Of a DNA stretch of 64,000 bases, positions 49,412 to 61,700 are shown piece by piece. The notes under the pieces were generated by a model. That model ran no database searches. It was not told the origin of the DNA and saw only the letters and a program-made list of their open reading frames with translations. The stretch's first letter is position 1, and each line of letters starts with the position of its first letter. The DNA lies in NCBI GenBank assembly GCA_036320915.1, contig JAXBDG010000001.1, forward strand, positions 3,556,001-3,620,000. Reading direction: 5' to 3'. The stretch comes from Linnemannia elongata (taxonomy: Eukaryota > Mortierellomycota > Mortierellomycetes > Mortierellales > Mortierellaceae). A program made the position numbers and the translations under genes.

Positions 49412-51086
49412 AAAAAACAAAAACAACCACAGCAGCAAAAACACGTACAACCGCAAACCCCTTCAACAGCTACAAATGACCTCTCGCTACAACGGCAGTC
49501 TGTCTCGTCCAGTGCCACTTGCCCTACAAGCTGGCTACTTCATCCTCTCAGGACCATCCTTTCAGCCACCCTCAAATATCTACATCTCCAACACGACAAC
49601 ACCAAAGGGTCTCCTACTACTACACAGGATCTCATCCATGGGGAATTTCACTTCTCTGGGGCCTCTGTCTGGATCCATGAGGGCAAGGATATGGAGATTC
49701 TATTTCGCCAGGGCTTCTTTGGCAAGGGGACACTTTCCAGGAGCGAGGCTACTTGGAAGGAGAGGACAGCAGGCAGCTCGCAAGGTAAAAAAAAAAACCA
49801 CCCCCGACTCAGAGATAACAAGTTGGCCGGCAGCCAGTTCGGAGCGCTTACATCGCAGTACATACATGAGTCACTCCGCATCTTGTCTGGCTTACTTCTT
49901 TCATTTCATTTTTTTTTCTGTTCCTGCCTTCACACGAAAGGTGTTTCATTGGAAGAAATTACGAGGCAACGGAGGGTAGAGAGAGCACAGTTAAAGATGG
50001 AGAAACTTGTCCTTGCACAGCAAGGAAACGCGTCTGCCCTCCCTGTTTCGACAACACCCCTCATCTCCTCAAATACATCGTCGACGAATGCCTCAGGCTT
50101 TACTACTCCTGTGTCAACAGTCTCGTCAGTGTCACAGTCGCAGGATCCTCAGCTAAACAACACTGTGCAGCAATCGATTATGCCTCTGACATCTCCGATT
50201 GGCGATGATCCAGAAGGAGTCAACCAAGAAACTGTGAGTAGCAGCAGTGGCAGTGGTGAGAATGAAGAGCACTTGCAACTGTCCCTGGAAGAGGCTTTCT
50301 TCCTCGTTTTTGCTGTAGAGTGTATTGCAGTATCGGAGCAGAAGACCTCTTCCACTTGCGATCAACTACTTGGAGGCGACCCTGCTGGCGTAACGCCTTT
50401 CTCGATCCAAGAATGCTGGCTTCGATTTGCTCAAGCGTCAGCTTTCGCAGGCAAGCCATGTATTGCAGCGTCAATTCCAATGCAAATGCCAATGCCGGAC
50501 ATCTCGCCAGACAATCCATTTATCGTTCGGTATGCAGCATATCATCACTACCGGAGCCTGGGCTGGGTGGTCAAGGATGGTCTGAAGTACGGGACGGACT
50601 TTTTGTTATACAAAAAGGGTATGATATTTGGACATTCGCAGTTTGGGATTCGTGTTGTGGCATGCAAGTCCGCGGCTGAGGTCACATCAAATACGACGCA
50701 TCAACACCGTCCAACTGGTATGAGTCCTCTGAATTTACATTCCTCGCCCTTGTCGTCGACCCCTGGCATTTTTGTCTCACACGCGGTGCATTCATGGCAG
50801 TGGCTCTTGGCCCTGAACCGAGTCATTTCTCAGGTGCAAAAGGTAAACTGGATGAGCACGTCAGGCTCAAAGCGCAAGCCAACAACGGATATGCATTTTG
50901 ACTTGTCATCCGCTGATACTCCCCTTTCTCTTGCGTTTGTTATGGTAGACTGTGATTCTCTGCCATGTCATTGTTCCTTCGCATGTTTCAAAGCAGCAGC
51001 TTTCACATCCTCTGAAAGCACTACCCTTGTATACGATCGTGGAAATAGGTATCAAACGTTTTATTCCCGAGAAAAATCGAAAATAA
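49295..51086 (+). CDS. SEN2: tRNA-splicing endonuclease catalytic subunit Sen2
   Basis: Exons 49295-49784, 49941-50842, 50949-51086; 509 residues. Sen2 cuts the 5' splice site of intron-containing tRNA precursors within the Sen2-Sen34-Sen15-Sen54 complex. The N-terminus has a Gln16 run. The Sen2 signature GFFGKGTLSRSE appears before intron 1. The nuclease domain shows YHHYRSLGWVVKDGLKYGTD (catalytic Tyr), GHSQFGI (catalytic His) and LNRVISQVQK (catalytic Lys). The correct ending uses the 106-nt intron at 50843-50948 to give TVILCHVIVPS and IVEIGIKRFIPE. Without that splice, a frame stays open to 51175 but gives a non-homologous tail. Intron 1 (156 nt) is a multiple of three and has no stop, so its retention would keep the frame. 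Confidence 0.93.
49364..49411 (+). repeat. CAA repeat encoding poly-Gln in SEN2
   Basis: Sixteen perfect CAA codons near the N-terminus of Sen2, followed by Lys/Gln-rich sequence. The uniform codon makes it prone to slippage. Confidence 0.95.
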
Positions 51087-51183
51087 AATCAGCTTTACAG
51101 CAGCCTCTACCAAGAGTGGAAAAGGTACAAAAAAAAAACTTCATGCAAAAAAAGGAGAGTGGGAAAGATGAATGAGAAGATAT

Positions 51184-52858
51184 CTAGAGCTTGCTCTTGG
51201 CGCCAATGACGCCAAGCTCGCGGCCAATGTCAATGAAAGCAGCGGCAGCCTGACGGATCTGCTCTTCAGTGTGTGCTGCCGACAGCTGGACGCGAATACG
51301 GGCCTCTCCCTTGGGAACCACTGGGTACGAGAAACCAATCACGTAGATACCACGCTGCAACATCTTGTCAGCAAATTCCGAAGCGAGGCGAGCATCTCCC
51401 AGCATAACAGGTGAGATGGGGTGGTTGTCACCCTAAGATAAAAAAAAACGAGAACACCCAGGAAGGTGATGCAGAGCGTTAGAAGAGGTCAAAGATATCG
51501 TCACGCAAATGGATACAACTCTGTCCAATAGACAATCAATACCTTGATGGTAAAGCCGGCGTCTCCAAGAAGCTTGCGGAAAAGCTTGGTGTTGCCCCAA
51601 AGCTGGTCAAACAGTCCATTCGTCTTTGCACTCTCGATGAGATCCAATGCTGCGCTGGCAGAGCCCACAACAGCTGGGGGCAAACTGTTCGAGAACAAAT
51701 AGGGACGGGAGCGGTTGCGAAGCAAATCAATCATCTCCTTGCAGCCGGTGGTGTATCCACCAGCAGCACCTCCAAGCGCCTTTCCAAGAGTAGAGTTGAC
51801 AATGTGGACGCGATCCTGGACACCGAAGTATTCAGCGGTACCGCGGCCGTTGGGTCCCAAGAAGCCAGTCGAATGGCAGTCGTCCACAAAGATCAAGGCG
51901 TTGTACTTTTCAGCAATATCGCAGATCTTGTCCAATGGGGCGATCTTGCCGTCCATGCTGAACACACCATCGGTGGCGATCAACTTGAGGCGGGCGCCAG
52001 CCTTGTCGGCCTCCTGAAGACGAGCCTCAAGTTCTATTGATAGATACAGAAAAATTACAGTGTCAGGAGGCATATATGTGTGTATACCTTTGTATGCCAC
52101 TTCCAAGGTATATCAATGGCGAGAGCTTACGTACCATTCATATCGCAGTTTTTGTAGCGGAAACGCTTAGCTTTGCAAAGACGAATTCCATCGATGATAC
52201 TGGCATGGTTCAAGGCGTCAGAGATCACGGCATCCTGGTCGGTGAGGATGGTCTCAAAGATACCTGCGTTGGCATCAAAGCAGGAAGCATAAAGGATAGT
52301 GTCTTCGGTGCCGTAGAACTTTGTGATCTGGTTTTCGAGGTCCTTGTGGATGTTCTATTGAAGCAAGACAGGAAAATCAAGAAGGGGATACAAGAGCAAT
52401 AAAAAAATATAGGTCATTAGAGTCGTCGCCAATTGGTTGAGAGACAGGTCAACCTTTTAACCAGAACCCCTTTCAGACAGCGTCTTCTTTACCTGAGTAC
52501 CGCAGATGAAACGAACACTGCTCAGTCCAGAGCCGTGGGTATCAAGGTAATGCTTAGAGCGGGCAATGACCTCGGGATGGTCAGCAAGTCCCAAATAGTT
52601 GTTGGCGCAAAAGTTAATCTGGGCAGAGGCCTTGCCATCCTTGCCGGCAACCCTGATAGAAGAGTTCTGGGGGGAGATAATGACACGCTCAGACTTGTAG
52701 GTGCCTGCGGCCTTGATGGACTCGATTTCGGTCTTGAGGACCTGGTTGAATTGTGTTTGGGCCTTGGTGGAGGACATTCTGGTGGAGGAGGCGAGTGGAT
52801 TGAGGATGAGACGACGAGCAATGTTGACGTTGGAGGGGGAGGTGATACGACGGAGCAT
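51184..52858 (-). CDS. KBL: 2-amino-3-ketobutyrate CoA ligase (glycine C-acetyltransferase)
   Basis: Exons (minus) 52493-52858, 52135-52354, 51543-52033, 51184-51432; 441 residues. A PLP-dependent alpha-oxoamine synthase that converts 2-amino-3-ketobutyrate and CoA to glycine and acetyl-CoA in threonine breakdown. The first 30-40 residues are rich in Arg/Ser/Asn and lack acids ([20 protein letters not shown]), so mitochondrial import is likely. Motifs are [60 protein letters not shown], and [13 protein letters not shown] with the PLP-binding Lys. Its 3' end lies 97 bp from the SEN2 stop. Confidence 0.96.
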
Positions 52859-53271
52859 AGCTAGCGAGACAAAAGGTGGGGGAGGGGGTAATGAATGAGA
52901 GTGATGGAGAAAAGGACAGAGAAAAAAGGAGAAAGAAGAGAGATCACTAAAACTTTTTTTTTTTTTTGCCCTTTATCTTATTTTTTATTTGCGGTGTCCG
53001 TGGGAAAGTGTGGGAAGGACAGCCAAACACGGCCACAGGGTCTGTTCTGTTCAAACACACCCAAACACAAACACAAACAAGACACGGTCTGACTCCTGTT
53101 CTCCACTTCCCTTCTTCCCCAAAGAAAAAAAAAACATATACACACAATACGCACACAAGAAAAAAAAAGAGAAAAAGTCCGCTCAAGGGCATTCGCAATA
53201 CGTTATCTGAATGATTCATTTTTTTATCTTCATTTTTAATGCACAATCTACGAGAGCACCACTGTTCGCGT
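52859..53271. other. KBL promoter / RPL23 3' flank
   Basis: 413 bp between two minus-strand genes. Contains a T-run near 52952-52966 and several short A-runs and CACA motifs. No gene was recognised. Confidence 0.6.
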
Positions 53272-54776
53272 TTAGACGACGGTACCGGCGCAGGAGGCAA
53301 TACGGGGCCACAAATCGGCGCACTCCTTACCGACGGGTCCGGTGATGGCCGATCCCTTCATCTCTCCCTTGGGGTTGACAATGACACCAGCGTTGTCTAC
53401 AGGAGCAAGGCGCAAGAAGAGAAGAGCAATTGTTAATTTACAGATCTTGGCTGAAAGAGTTCATAGCTGTCCGTTATTGTTCCAGTAAACGGCTTGCTCT
53501 TTGAACATCAAAGAAAGAAAACTCAAGACGTACCCTCAAAGTAGATGAAGACACCGTCGCGACGGCGCCAGGCCTTGCGCTGACGGATAATGACAGCGGG
53601 CATAACTATCAAATGAATTCAATAAAAAGAGCCAACAGTCAGTGTCATGCAACAATTGCAGGTCAAGCAAAGCTACCAACAAACCAAGCTTGCGATAGTG
53701 AACGACGACGAATAAACACACGAAAACTCACCCTTCTTTCTCAACTCGGGCTTTCCCTTCTTGACGGTGGCCATGACCATGTCACCGACACCTCCAGCGG
53801 GCAACTTGTTAAGGCGACCGTGGATACCCTTGACGGAGATAACGTACAAGTTCTTGGCACCAGAGTTGTCAGCGCAGTTCATGACGGCACCGACGGGGAG
53901 ACCCAAGGTCATGCGGAACTTGTTTCCAGAAGCAGCTCCACCTAAAGAACAATTTGGTTTTGATAGTGTCGAGATAGAGAGACGGTACAAAGAGTCAGCA
54001 AATACTGCTATAAAACAACCTTTGGCCCGCCAGAGTCCCCACGCTTGCGGTCTTCAAGTGCAGAGAAAGCGGGATCAAGGGTTCCCCCATGCTGATCCTT
54101 TTTTTTCCCTTGAAAGGTTTTGCACACAAGTTGCTCTGCTTTGTCCTGCTATGTCCTGCTCTTCTCTATCCTGTCCGCACAATCACTCGTTCTTCTGAAA
54201 AAAAAAACGTATTGTGTCCGGTTTGTCCATCTCCTCCGTTCCACCTGCATCCAGACGCTCCATGATTGTATTACCACCTTGAAAGCTGAACCATCTTCAC
54301 CACCAGATCCTGCTAACGGCACTGAAAGTCCAATTAGATGTTGAATCATAGTTTCCCCATGAAGATTGGACTTTTTTTTTGATTTCTTTCTTTTTTCCTG
54401 ACTAATTGCCTCCTGCTTGATGGGGGGGGAATAGTCCAGAGTGAAGATTGATGTAAGGTTCTGGGAGGTTCCCAACTGAGGATAGGGTGTGTGATGTTGT
54501 CGGCCAGCTCTGATTCCCTCCAGGATGCTCTCTCTCACCCTCCGTCCCGGCGAACCAGACCATACCACCACAGAGGGGGTCCCGCAAGACCAATATCCCC
54601 CCCTTTTCCAGATTGATATATGTGCTGTCGATGTTGGTTGCATCCTGGTAACGATGATGATGGCGATATGGCTTTTGAAGCAGACGGATGGGTCAATGGA
54701 CGGGAAGTAGGACCTCCATCCGTCCATCCATCGATCATCCACGGGCCTGAAAATTGGGCGCACCTTTTGCGGACAT
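53272..54776 (-). CDS. RPL23: 60S ribosomal protein L23 (uL14)
   Basis: Exons (minus) 54764-54776, 53732-53941, 53534-53605, 53272-53396; 139 residues. uL14 is a near-invariant large-subunit protein at the subunit interface. The sequence shows [53 protein letters not shown] and [20 protein letters not shown]. The start lies in a 13-nt first exon (MSAKG) found 821 bp upstream; it was chosen because it has an ATG in good context, a GTGCGC donor in the right phase, and restores the family length. A long first intron after a few codons is common in ribosomal protein genes. Confidence 0.93.
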
Positions 54777-55239
54777 TGTTGGTTATGATTTGAGGGGCCG
54801 TGAAAAGTATCGGCTCTGCCACCATCAAATAATGTAAGTCGGTAATAGATACCCTTAAGCTATCTAGTTGCAAGGGGAGCAAAACTGATGGGCACGGACC
54901 TGATTCTTGATGGTGTTTTTTTTTTTTTTTAGTGTTACTTTTTGATCATTCATATCTCCATTTATCTCCATCACTGGCTGAGACTGACACGCTTCTTTTT
55001 CTTTTGATCTTCACTTTATTACAGATACTGACTGATAACGGTGAAGGACGAAGGACAAAGAAAAAAAAAAAAAAAAGAAACAAAAGTATAACGTGCTACT
55101 TGGAAGGAGAGGAAAAGATCATAGAAAAGGAGGGAGATGTCGACCAAGAAGAAGACGAAGGGTAAGGAAGTCATAAAAGATACATATTTGAAAAAGGGAC
55201 ACAAAAAAAAAGGTAGAGAGACCGACCAGCAATCCCTGC
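54777..55239. other. RPL23 promoter / deacetylase 3' flank
   Basis: 463 bp between two minus-strand genes. T15 near 54916-54931 and A17 near 55060-55076. No gene or recognised ribosomal-protein promoter motif was seen. Confidence 0.6.
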
Positions 55240-58200
55240 TTAGACCTGTATCGCCCCCAAGTCCACCTCCTCACCAGCAACAAAGACCCGCTTCACATAC
55301 AGATCGTCCGACAAAAAGACCAAGTCCGCATCGGCACCAGGCTTTATCACTCCCTTGCTCTCCTGGATGCCTAGTAGAACCGCCGGGTGTAAAGTCACTG
55401 CTTCCAGTGCCTCGATCACCGAACAAGACGTGAACTGAATAAAGTTGCGCATGCAGGCATCCAGAGTGATGACACTAGAAGAGGGACAGCAAAGGTCACC
55501 GTCATTGTTAACGTTTGTAGATTTCAAAGGTGATGTCTGTCGGGAGTCTGCGAGCTTCTTGCCCTCTCCAGTACTGTCATCACTGCTACTCGGATGGCAG
55601 CTGCATTCACTCATTTCCTGTTGCGGGAGTGCGCTGCTCAGTGCTGCTGTTGGCTGTTGGCTGGATGGAACGTTGAGTTGTTGACAATGTTGTGAATGCT
55701 GTGAATTAAACGAATTGTCCGCATTTTCAAGGGAATCTGCGGTGTCGATGTACGGAGCCCGCTCGCAGTCATCAGTATTGTCATCCGTGTCGGCAACAGA
55801 TAAGCTCATGATGCGCATCCTATGCTCTGATCCTTCATAGTGCTCGCAATCATCGTACACATCGTGCTCCTCGTATTCCTCAGTGTGTACGATTAATGTC
55901 CTCCAGAACTTCGCAGCAATGACTCCATGAACAATGCTCTTTAAAGTTGATGGTAAAGGGAGTTGGGCGAGCGTCGAAGGGATGCCGGAAGTCACCATTT
56001 TTTGTGGCGATAGGGGAGTCGATCCAGCCGGTGTCGGGAGGGATTCTTCATCGTGACGCTGCTTGTCCAGTGTCGCTTGTCGTTCCACTGTATCCCGATC
56101 CATGCTGTGAGGACTGCGATGGCGAGAGGTCGACGGCACAGGTGTTTTGCTGTGGAGGCGGTGTGGAGGAAGACGTTGAGTCGATAAAGAGGTGGAAAAA
56201 GTTGGCATAAACAGGCTGGTCCAGATTGAAAAACGGGAACATATTCACCCCCCACTCTTTTCTTTCAAATGCGCTCCTCATATCAGCATCGCTCTAGGTG
56301 TGTCATCATTACCTTCCGGCAAGAATATCGGTACCCTCAATCACAACGCGATCTTCCTCCTTGGTGACATCCATGTTCCCGAGTTGGTAGTTCCCTGGCG
56401 AGAGACCCATGGCAGACATCGCATCGGTGACAAGAATGACTCCTTCTGGATGAGAATCGTATGCAATCTTGACAGAGTTGGGGTGGACATGTATTCCGTC
56501 GCAAATAAGGCCGTAGTAGGGTCGCTGTAAATCCAAGCGGGATCCAAGAAGACCGATAATACCGGGATCGCGATGATGGAACTGTGGCATGGCGTTGAAC
56601 AGATGCGTAATGAACGTTGCTCCTTGCAAGACAGCCTTCTCAGCCTGAGAGGTATTGGCCATTGAATGACCTAAACAATTTCAAGCACCAATGAACAAAG
56701 TGTCAGGCCCATTCACTTTCTATTCTGCTGAAGCAAAGCCATGCAATGCAGCATTCATGGTACTTACCAACTGAGACTGTGATTCCTGCTTTGACGAGAT
56801 CAGGGATACTCTCCATTACACCGTCTAGTTCTGGCGCACAAGTAATAATCTTGACGGATTGAAGATTCTCCTCGCTCAGCTTCCTTTGCGCCTCGGGTGT
56901 ATCACCTTCGAATCCGTAAACGTTTTTGAAGTCCTGGAATCCGTTCTTAGCAGAGGCTTGAAGAACCTTGAGTTCGTGTGCTCCAACTCGAGCCTCGTTG
57001 ATGAATGGGCCTTCTACGTGGGCGCCGAGGATACTAGCGCCTGAATCGGAAGAGCCAGGCCTTGGCTTGAGAAGTGGAAGGACCTACGAAAAGATGAGAT
57101 GCGCAATGCGGGATAGACCAATTGAATTAAAATGAATGGATTTGATTAGTATTGAATGAGGAACGTGCAGTATTGAGTGTGGAGGTCAAATGGAAACCTT
57201 ACTTGATGGTAGACCGCGGCACTGGAGGACACGATTGTGGGGCAATAGGAGGTTGTTCCGTACTTGAGCAGTCCTCGGCTCACTTTTGTCAAGCCTCGCT
57301 CATACGTCTCTCGGTCAGAAGGCACCGAAAAGTCTACACCAAAGGCGCCTATAGAGACAAAGTGGATATGTTAATATATAGTTATTCAATGAAGAAAGAG
57401 AACAATCCATTAGTCAAGAGCAGTGTGGTGTGATGTGTGAGTTTTCAACCATTCCAGCCAGGAACAGAACCGAGCAGGGCGGAAGTGCTATTGGCTTAAA
57501 CGATGTATGTGTGGGCGAAATGATCTTTTAGATTTGATCTTGATAACAACCTTCAGGGAAGAAAATGAAGAACAAAGGGGTACTATGGACGCATGAAGAG
57601 GAAGGGTGGGAGGTAAACAAATATGCACGTAAAAAGAGCAAACAAATAGTACAACTCGACTCGATTCCTCCCTCGGTTCCCAAACACACATACAACATGA
57701 AAATATGCAAACATGCAAATACACGCCAATGCTCTCAAAAAAAATCAAAGATCGCAAAACTGATAACAGGGAGGTATGGGAAACAAAAGATGCCAAAGGG
57801 TTTGTGTCCTCTCTTCCTGCGCAAATCGTTGGCCACAGAACATGCATGATCTTTTCTGATAACAAAAACATCACAACAACAATGCCAAGCCAGGCGGAAG
57901 AATGATGCGGCGCATGAGGCGTAACAAGAGAAAAAAAATAGGGGAATACGGGAAAGGGAAAAGAAGGGAAGGAAAGGAAAGAAGAGGAGAGAAAAGGAAA
58001 GGAAATGAAGGAAATGAAAGGAAAGGGAAGTGGACAGTGGGTAAAAAAAAAGACAAAGAACTGGCATTACCATTAATCTGCGCCTCAATGAATCCAGGAA
58101 CAACTAACAAGCCCTCTGCATCGAGCACCATATCCGGGAGTCGCTTTTGGTACCAGAAAAACTTATGGGGGTCGATAATCTTTCCATCTTGGATCCAAAT

Positions 58201-58353
58201 GGCATCCTTCTCGACAATTTTGTGGTCTCTCAAGACGCGACAGTTGGTGATTTTAATGACTTTGGCCGTGTTTTCGGGTAGCGGAGTGTTGGGTTCCGGA
58301 GAAGAAGGTGCCGAAATAAAGTTGTGGAGTTGTAGTGCGACGGGATACTGCAT
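55240..58353 (-). CDS. N-acetylglucosamine-6-phosphate deacetylase
   Basis: Exons (minus) 58071-58353, 57203-57348, 56768-57083, 56313-56670, 55240-55474; 445 residues. It removes acetate from GlcNAc-6-phosphate, feeding chitin-derived amino sugar into glycolysis. Amidohydrolase motifs are HVEGPFIN, GHSMANTSQAEKAV, ITHLFNAMPQ, DGIHVHP and VTDAMSAMG (catalytic Asp). With the long intron 55475-56312 removed, DILAG joins VITLDACMRNF, exactly the family's LAG-S-V-T-L-D block. That intron holds a 247-codon in-frame open segment with its own possible acceptor (listed separately), which would give a 692-residue form. The frame opens at a TTG at 58374; the first ATG is at 58353. The early exons are well supported by motifs such as YGTTSYCPT. 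Confidence 0.93.
55475..56215 (-). other. Optional 247-codon in-frame segment inside the deacetylase gene
   Basis: 741 nt, no stop codon, in frame with both flanking exons. It is included if the intron after 56313 ends at the CCAG acceptor at 56216-56217 (intron of 97 nt, normal for this genome) instead of the TTCTAG at 55475-55476. The predicted insert is Ser/Thr/Gln/His-rich with an acidic Tyr/His/Cys patch (EEYEEHDVYDDCEHYEG) and no known domain. With uniform codon use, 247 stop-free codons have a chance of roughly one in 10^5. Confidence 0.5.
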
Positions 58354-58702
58354 CTTGGAGGTGGTAGGCAGCAACGTGCGTAGGGATAGGTGATAGGAGA
58401 TGGGTAATTGCGAAGGCGGAGAACTGGGAGTGAAGAAGAAAAAACTGGGGAATCGGAGGACAGTTGGATATAGAGAGTGATGAGTAGTCGTTAAAAAAAA
58501 TAAGAAAGATAGATACGGTATTGAGAGTGGTAGTGGTAGTGGTAGTGGCGGTGGTAGAGGAAGGAGTAGTGGTAGTAGAAAGGGTTTATGGTGGTGCTCG
58601 ATGGAGCCAACGGCCAGCAGGAACGGGGGAGAAAAAGACCCAAAACAAAAAGAAAACGAAAAGGAGACGCGGCTTTGAAAAGAGGGTTTTTTTATTCGAG
58701 CT
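58354..58702. other. Deacetylase promoter / RhoGAP 3' flank
   Basis: 349 bp between minus-strand genes. A GTGGTAGTGGTAGTGG repeat lies near 58528-58580. No gene was recognised. Confidence 0.6.
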
Positions 58703-61700
58703 CTATGGGAAATGGGTCAAGTCGACCTCAGGATTTGCCTGTTGCTGTTGAGGGGTAGGGATATAGTTATGGCTGGTTGAGAAGGGGGCAGGTGGGATAG
58801 ATTCCTGTTGCTGTTGCTGCTCTTGTTGCTCTTGTTGCTGCTCTTGTTGTTGTTGTTGCTTTTGTTGTAACTGAAGCTGCTGCTGTTTTTGATGCAGCTG
58901 CTGTAGTGTCTGGTGTTGGGGACGATACTGCGAGACCGGCTGATAAGGTTGGGGTTGCGGCAAAAGTGGTTGCGAAGGCTGAGAAGTCTGTGGATGTGGC
59001 GATGACTGTCCTGGTGCTAATACTAAATTGGCGACAGTCTCTCCAGCCACGGACCTGGAGGATAAGGACGAAGATTGACCCGATGTGCTTGGAGGCGGTG
59101 ACCCTGCCTGGGCAACGTTCGTCGGCACTCTTCTTGGGGGTGGGCTAGGTTGGTGTGCGGTGCCATTCACACCGGCACGTCCACTGGTTGGAGGTCCATT
59201 CGACGCGGAAGTACTTGAACTGCTTGTGGAGGGCCGCTCATGGTTGCTGCTTGATGATAGTCGCTCAGTGTTGGTCCCACCACTGCTACTTGTAGAGGGC
59301 GGGGAATCCTGAGCAAACAACTCGCTTGTATGAACGATGAAGAACTCGATGGTGAGATTCTTGAACGTCATGTCCATGATCTCTCTGCTCGGGTCCGGGT
59401 TTCTCATCAGGGTGGGCCCAAAGACGACAGACAAATTCTTGGCGTTCATAAGGTTGATCTTGTCCTTTTGGGTGACACGGTTCAGATGCTCCAAGAGAAC
59501 CTTCAGGGTGGCATAATGAGCTACTGGCATCCGATCCATTAGGTCCTTGAACGTCTGTATCTTGGCGTCATTCTGGGGCAGGCTAATGGCCTCCATGAAC
59601 TCGGCATATAGGTCATACGGTATCAACGGCTCGGGAAGACTACGGAGATACTGCTTGAGGACCGAGGTGATGGAGCAAATATCCTGATAGATTTCTGTGT
59701 CCATTAGATCCGGTTGCATGCCGATATCATATGCCTGCACCAGCTGCCTTGCCTCAGCAGCCATTCCCGATCGCCTGTAAATCCCCTCAACCTCCAAGCC
59801 GCGTTCGTCCACAGCCTCAATGCACTTTTCCACCACCAACGGCACCAGACGTTGCTCGAGCTCCAGCTGATCCAAGAGGTCGTTGCCAAACATAATTTGC
59901 TTGGCGGGCGGAGGCGGAGGAACTCCAAAGCTGCTTCCTCCACTAGGCGTAATATCGCGAAGACTGGAAGAGTCCGAATCCCTGCTAATAACGCCTGTGC
60001 ATCCAGGAATAATGTCATGCATACACCGTCCGTGAATATGGAACGCACAGTCTATTGGAGTCGTAGTTGCCGTAGAAAAAAAAATTGGTTAAATGACTAG
60101 GTTCTTAACTGTTAAAGAGTGCAGCCATTTTTGACGACGGAGAGAATACAACGTATACGTACTCCGACATCTATATTCTCGACCCCAAAGCTTGTCATCA
60201 CAGGCGTCGCATCGAATCGGTCTGACAAAGTTGTTTAGAACGAAGGCGTGTTGTTCCGAGGTTCTTCCGTTCAATGACCGTGTCTCGCTGTTGTTAGAAA
60301 GCGTCCGGGTAGGTGGCAGCAACAGACTGTTGGTACTTCCTGATTCCGAGAGGGATTGTCCCAACTTGGCATTAGGGACCTCCAAGCTCGAGTTAGGCGC
60401 CTCGACAAGTAACTTGCCAAACATCGCGCCGACGGACTTGACTGTACTGGTGGTGCCCTTTTTCCAATTGAACTTTTTCGGTACGGTAAGTCCATCTTCA
60501 ACATTGTCGTCACCCATATCCTCCTTTCTGGCCTTCAAGATAGTCGGATCGCTGGCCAGACGATTCCTGGTTTGATCGTCGGAATAGGTAGAATTGAAGG
60601 AATGTATCGATTCGCCGCTGCCGAGAAGAGCCCCGCCTCTAAGGTCCGACTGGTTTCCTCCGCTCATCTGACGTTGCCGCCTCATCTTGCCGGTGAAGGA
60701 CTGGAGCATGCCGTTGTTAGGCGGAGTTGCTGTCGGTTTGGTGTCCATCCGTCCCTGCATCTCTCGCATCATATCATTGTTGATAGTCGATAGCTCCGCA
60801 TTTCTGACACTCAGGATCTGCATTTCGTTGAGAACACCATCCCGTTGATCGACATAAAGCTGAATGTCCCGCTGGAGTCGATCCTTTTGTTCCTGGAGGG
60901 CCTTCACCTCCATAAGGTATGCTTGCTTCATGAACTCGTGATTGGTACTCAGGCGTGGGTTCTGTACTGTTGCTGGCTGCAACTTATCGGCTCCCGATTC
61001 CAGCGCCTCCTCCTTTGCTCTAGTTTAACATAGCAAGGTAAAAATATGGATTGGTAAGACTCACGCCATCACAAACGGAGATAAACAGCACACCAAATTG
61101 GCTCCACTTGCGCTTACTTCAACTCGTTGTTCATAGCTTCGAGATCCATTCCTAGCATGTCTTTCTCGATATACATATCGCGGATTGTTTTCTCGAGGTC
61201 GGTATGCTCCTGAGACAGTTTTTTCATTTTGTCCATTAAAAGGCCGTATTCCTGTTGTGTCGTTCCATGAAGTAAAGGGCTCATGGGATTATACTTGGCC
61301 AACTCCATCCGCAGTTCCTGAATCATTGCCTCGGCTTCCTGTAAGAGCATGGTATCGTCCTATGTAATGCAACACCACATATGAAATATAAAGTTAGAGA
61401 CAAGTAAAAACACTGTAGCGAACCGTGATGAGGTAAAATAATAATTACCTCCGCACTGCTTTGGTGATGAAGTGGTATTGAGTCACTCGGATGATCGGTT
61501 GATGTTGTCTCCTTGAGCAGTGAAGCCGTGTCATGACCGTCAGTAGAAGACCGCGATGTTTCCGAGACCGGCACAGAGTCGTACAGTGGTTTTGGAGGCA
61601 GGCTCAAGCGTAAACTGGCTCTGCTAACACTAGCGCGAAACGAGTTGATGCCCAGGGAGCTGATGATCTCCACGTCTTTTGCTGGAGGCGTTGGAGGATC

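Noticed and set aside
50843..51175. Read-through C-terminus of SEN2
   Set aside because: The spliced alternative gives the conserved Sen2 ending (TVILCHVIVPS, GIKRFIPE); the read-through tail has no family resemblance.
53942..54763. Intronic box C/D snoRNA in RPL23
   Set aside because: No TGATGA/CTGA pair with terminal stem on the minus strand; the only similar string (GTGATGT near 54490) is on the wrong strand.
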